Part shown: piece by piece, positions 63,125 through 64,000 of the stretch | Layout of the letters: each line of letters begins with the position of its first letter | Position numbering within the stretch: position 1 is the first letter of the stretch | Assembly: GCF_033568475.1 (NCBI RefSeq) | Contig: NC_133122.1 | Span: forward strand, 65,619,442-65,683,441 | DNA length: 64,000 bases | Direction of reading: 5' to 3' | From: Henckelia pumila | Taxonomy: Eukaryota > Streptophyta > Magnoliopsida > Lamiales > Gesneriaceae | Notes under the pieces: generated by a model | The model's database searches: none | The model's input: only the letters and a program-made list of their open reading frames with translations | What the model was told of the DNA's origin: nothing | Translations under genes and position numbers: made by a program

Positions 63125-63460
63125 CTAGTCCTGCCTTGAACTACCAGCTCCGTCCATCCTGCGACCTGCCCCATGGAATAGGGTGTCCAAGATAACAACT
63201 AGGACGTGAGCGCTACGCTCAGTACATAGACATGAGTAAACATATGTATATAATGCATGCAACATGATGTCTGGTAAAAGATCATCTGAAAAGTCATGCT
63301 CAGAACCGGCGCCATATGAGTGCTGCCACCGCACGGATCAACCTCTGGGTGCAACCACACTCGTCTAGTACACCAGAGTAGACAGACATAAATGCCCCCG
63401 CCGTCGCGGTACTCTCAGTGACAGACTATCGAGTATAGAGTTGAGCGGCTCTATAATCAG
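63125..63460. repeat. LTR-like segment inside element 2
   Basis: It contains GACCTGCCCCATGGAATAGG and GTGTCCAAGAT, closely matching part of the element 1 LTR (around 47620-47660), although element 2's own LTR lacks that block. It lies between the integrase region and the gag-like region. Confidence 0.65.
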
Positions 63461-63966
63461 GTATAACAAGGAATATGCTCAACAAATCCACTAGGCTGTG
63501 CTGGCATCATCAACTGTCCACGCCTGTTGCTGGTCTCCACAAGACGGCAACGGTTCACCAAAGTCTCATAAGACACCGGGTCATCACATACGACAACCTG
63601 TGCGCAGATATCTTGGTTCAGGCCTTGCAGAAAGATATCATACTTCGACGCATCACTCGCATTGATATGAGGACTGAAAGGTAGCAGATCAAGAAATCGC
63701 TGCTGATACTGATCAATAGTCATTGATCCTTGCCTCAAAGTAAGCAACTCCATAGATCGTGCTTGGCGAACAGCCGGAGGAAAATACAATTTCTGAAACT
63801 CCCGACAGAAATCCCCCCAAGTCACCTGTCCTCTCTCAGTACGTGCCTGAGCAACCTTGGCATCCCACCAAAAACGTGCTCTATCTTCTAGAACAAATTC
63901 TAGAACTTCCAGTTTCTGCTCCTCAGTACACTCGAAAGCTCGGAACGTGCTCTCAAGTTTAGACAT
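63457..63966 (-). mobile_element. Gag-like region of element 2
   Basis: An open frame of about 169 codons of the retrotransposon gag type (FWWDAKVAQAR, TWGDFCREFQKLYFP, LTLRQGSMTIDQY). It differs clearly from the gag of element 3, so the two belong to different subfamilies. It continues beyond the frame end toward the window edge. Confidence 0.75.
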
Positions 63967-64000
63967 CCAGCTTCTAGCTTGTTCAGGATTCTCGCCTCCC

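Larger units (their letters stand above)
60448..64000 (-). mobile_element. Ty3/gypsy chromovirus, element 2, split by element 3 and running off the window
   Basis: The minus-strand element resumes after element 3. It has a 3' LTR to 61524, a polypurine tract at about 61525-61540, integrase plus chromodomain (61644-63107), an LTR-like segment (about 63125-63460) and gag-like sequence (63457 to the edge). No protease or reverse transcriptase is seen between gag and integrase, so the copy looks internally rearranged and non-autonomous. Its integrase frame is open over 487 codons. Its 5' LTR lies beyond the window. Confidence 0.82.

Noticed and set aside
1-64000. CRISPR arrays, rRNA genes, tRNA genes or bacterial operon signals
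   Set aside because: None seen by eye; the repeats present are transposon-derived or microsatellite, and the gene structures are plant nuclear. A tRNA-scanning run was not possible.

Overview
This window is nuclear DNA of a flowering plant, most likely a core eudicot. It has GT-AG introns, very AT-rich intergenic DNA, plant-only gene families (EIL, IRKI/GIL1, LBD, FBH-type bHLH), MITEs and Ty1/copia and Ty3/gypsy LTR retrotransposons. An asterid or Lamiales source is only a guess from protein character.

The first 38 kb is gene-bearing. In order: an EIN3/EIL transcription factor gene (257-2850, +) whose reading frame is badly disturbed; an IRK-interacting/GIL1-family gene (6642-8633, -) in two exons with a few one-base disruptions; an 18-exon WD40-repeat gene (10136-18178, +); a clean two-exon LBD4-like LOB-domain gene (22570-24382, +); a clean four-exon gene for a conserved plant protein of unknown function (24813-27179, -), convergent with LBD4; and a clean six-exon FBH-type bHLH gene (35766-37825, -). 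There is no operon logic. The genes are independent, and three encode transcription factors (sulfur/ethylene type, organ boundary or vascular type, flowering type).

The intergenic spaces are AT-rich and hold a Stowaway-like MITE, two other inverted-repeat elements, microsatellites, and a striking 1.6-kb AT-rich tandem duplication (31598-34917) with smaller tandem repeats inside it.

From about 42.9 kb to the window end the sequence is a stack of retrotransposons nested four deep. A broken Ty1/copia element (+) is interrupted at 47373 by Ty3/gypsy element 1 (-). Element 1 is interrupted at 50304 by a related gypsy element 2 (-). Element 2 was in turn hit seven bases inside its own LTR by a large gypsy element 3 (50311-60447, -), which has 2.5-2.7 kb LTRs and a clear 5-bp target duplication, GTATC. 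Element 2 resumes at 60453 and runs off the window. The LTRs of elements 1 and 2 carry clusters of a short GATCGGA..TCCGATC palindrome; in element 2 the cluster lies directly upstream of a TATA box.

A caution applies to the whole window. Many differences, in host genes and between the two LTRs of element 3, look like scattered extra single bases in some stretches while other stretches are clean. That pattern suits patchy, poorly polished long-read sequence, so 'broken' host genes here may be intact in the plant.
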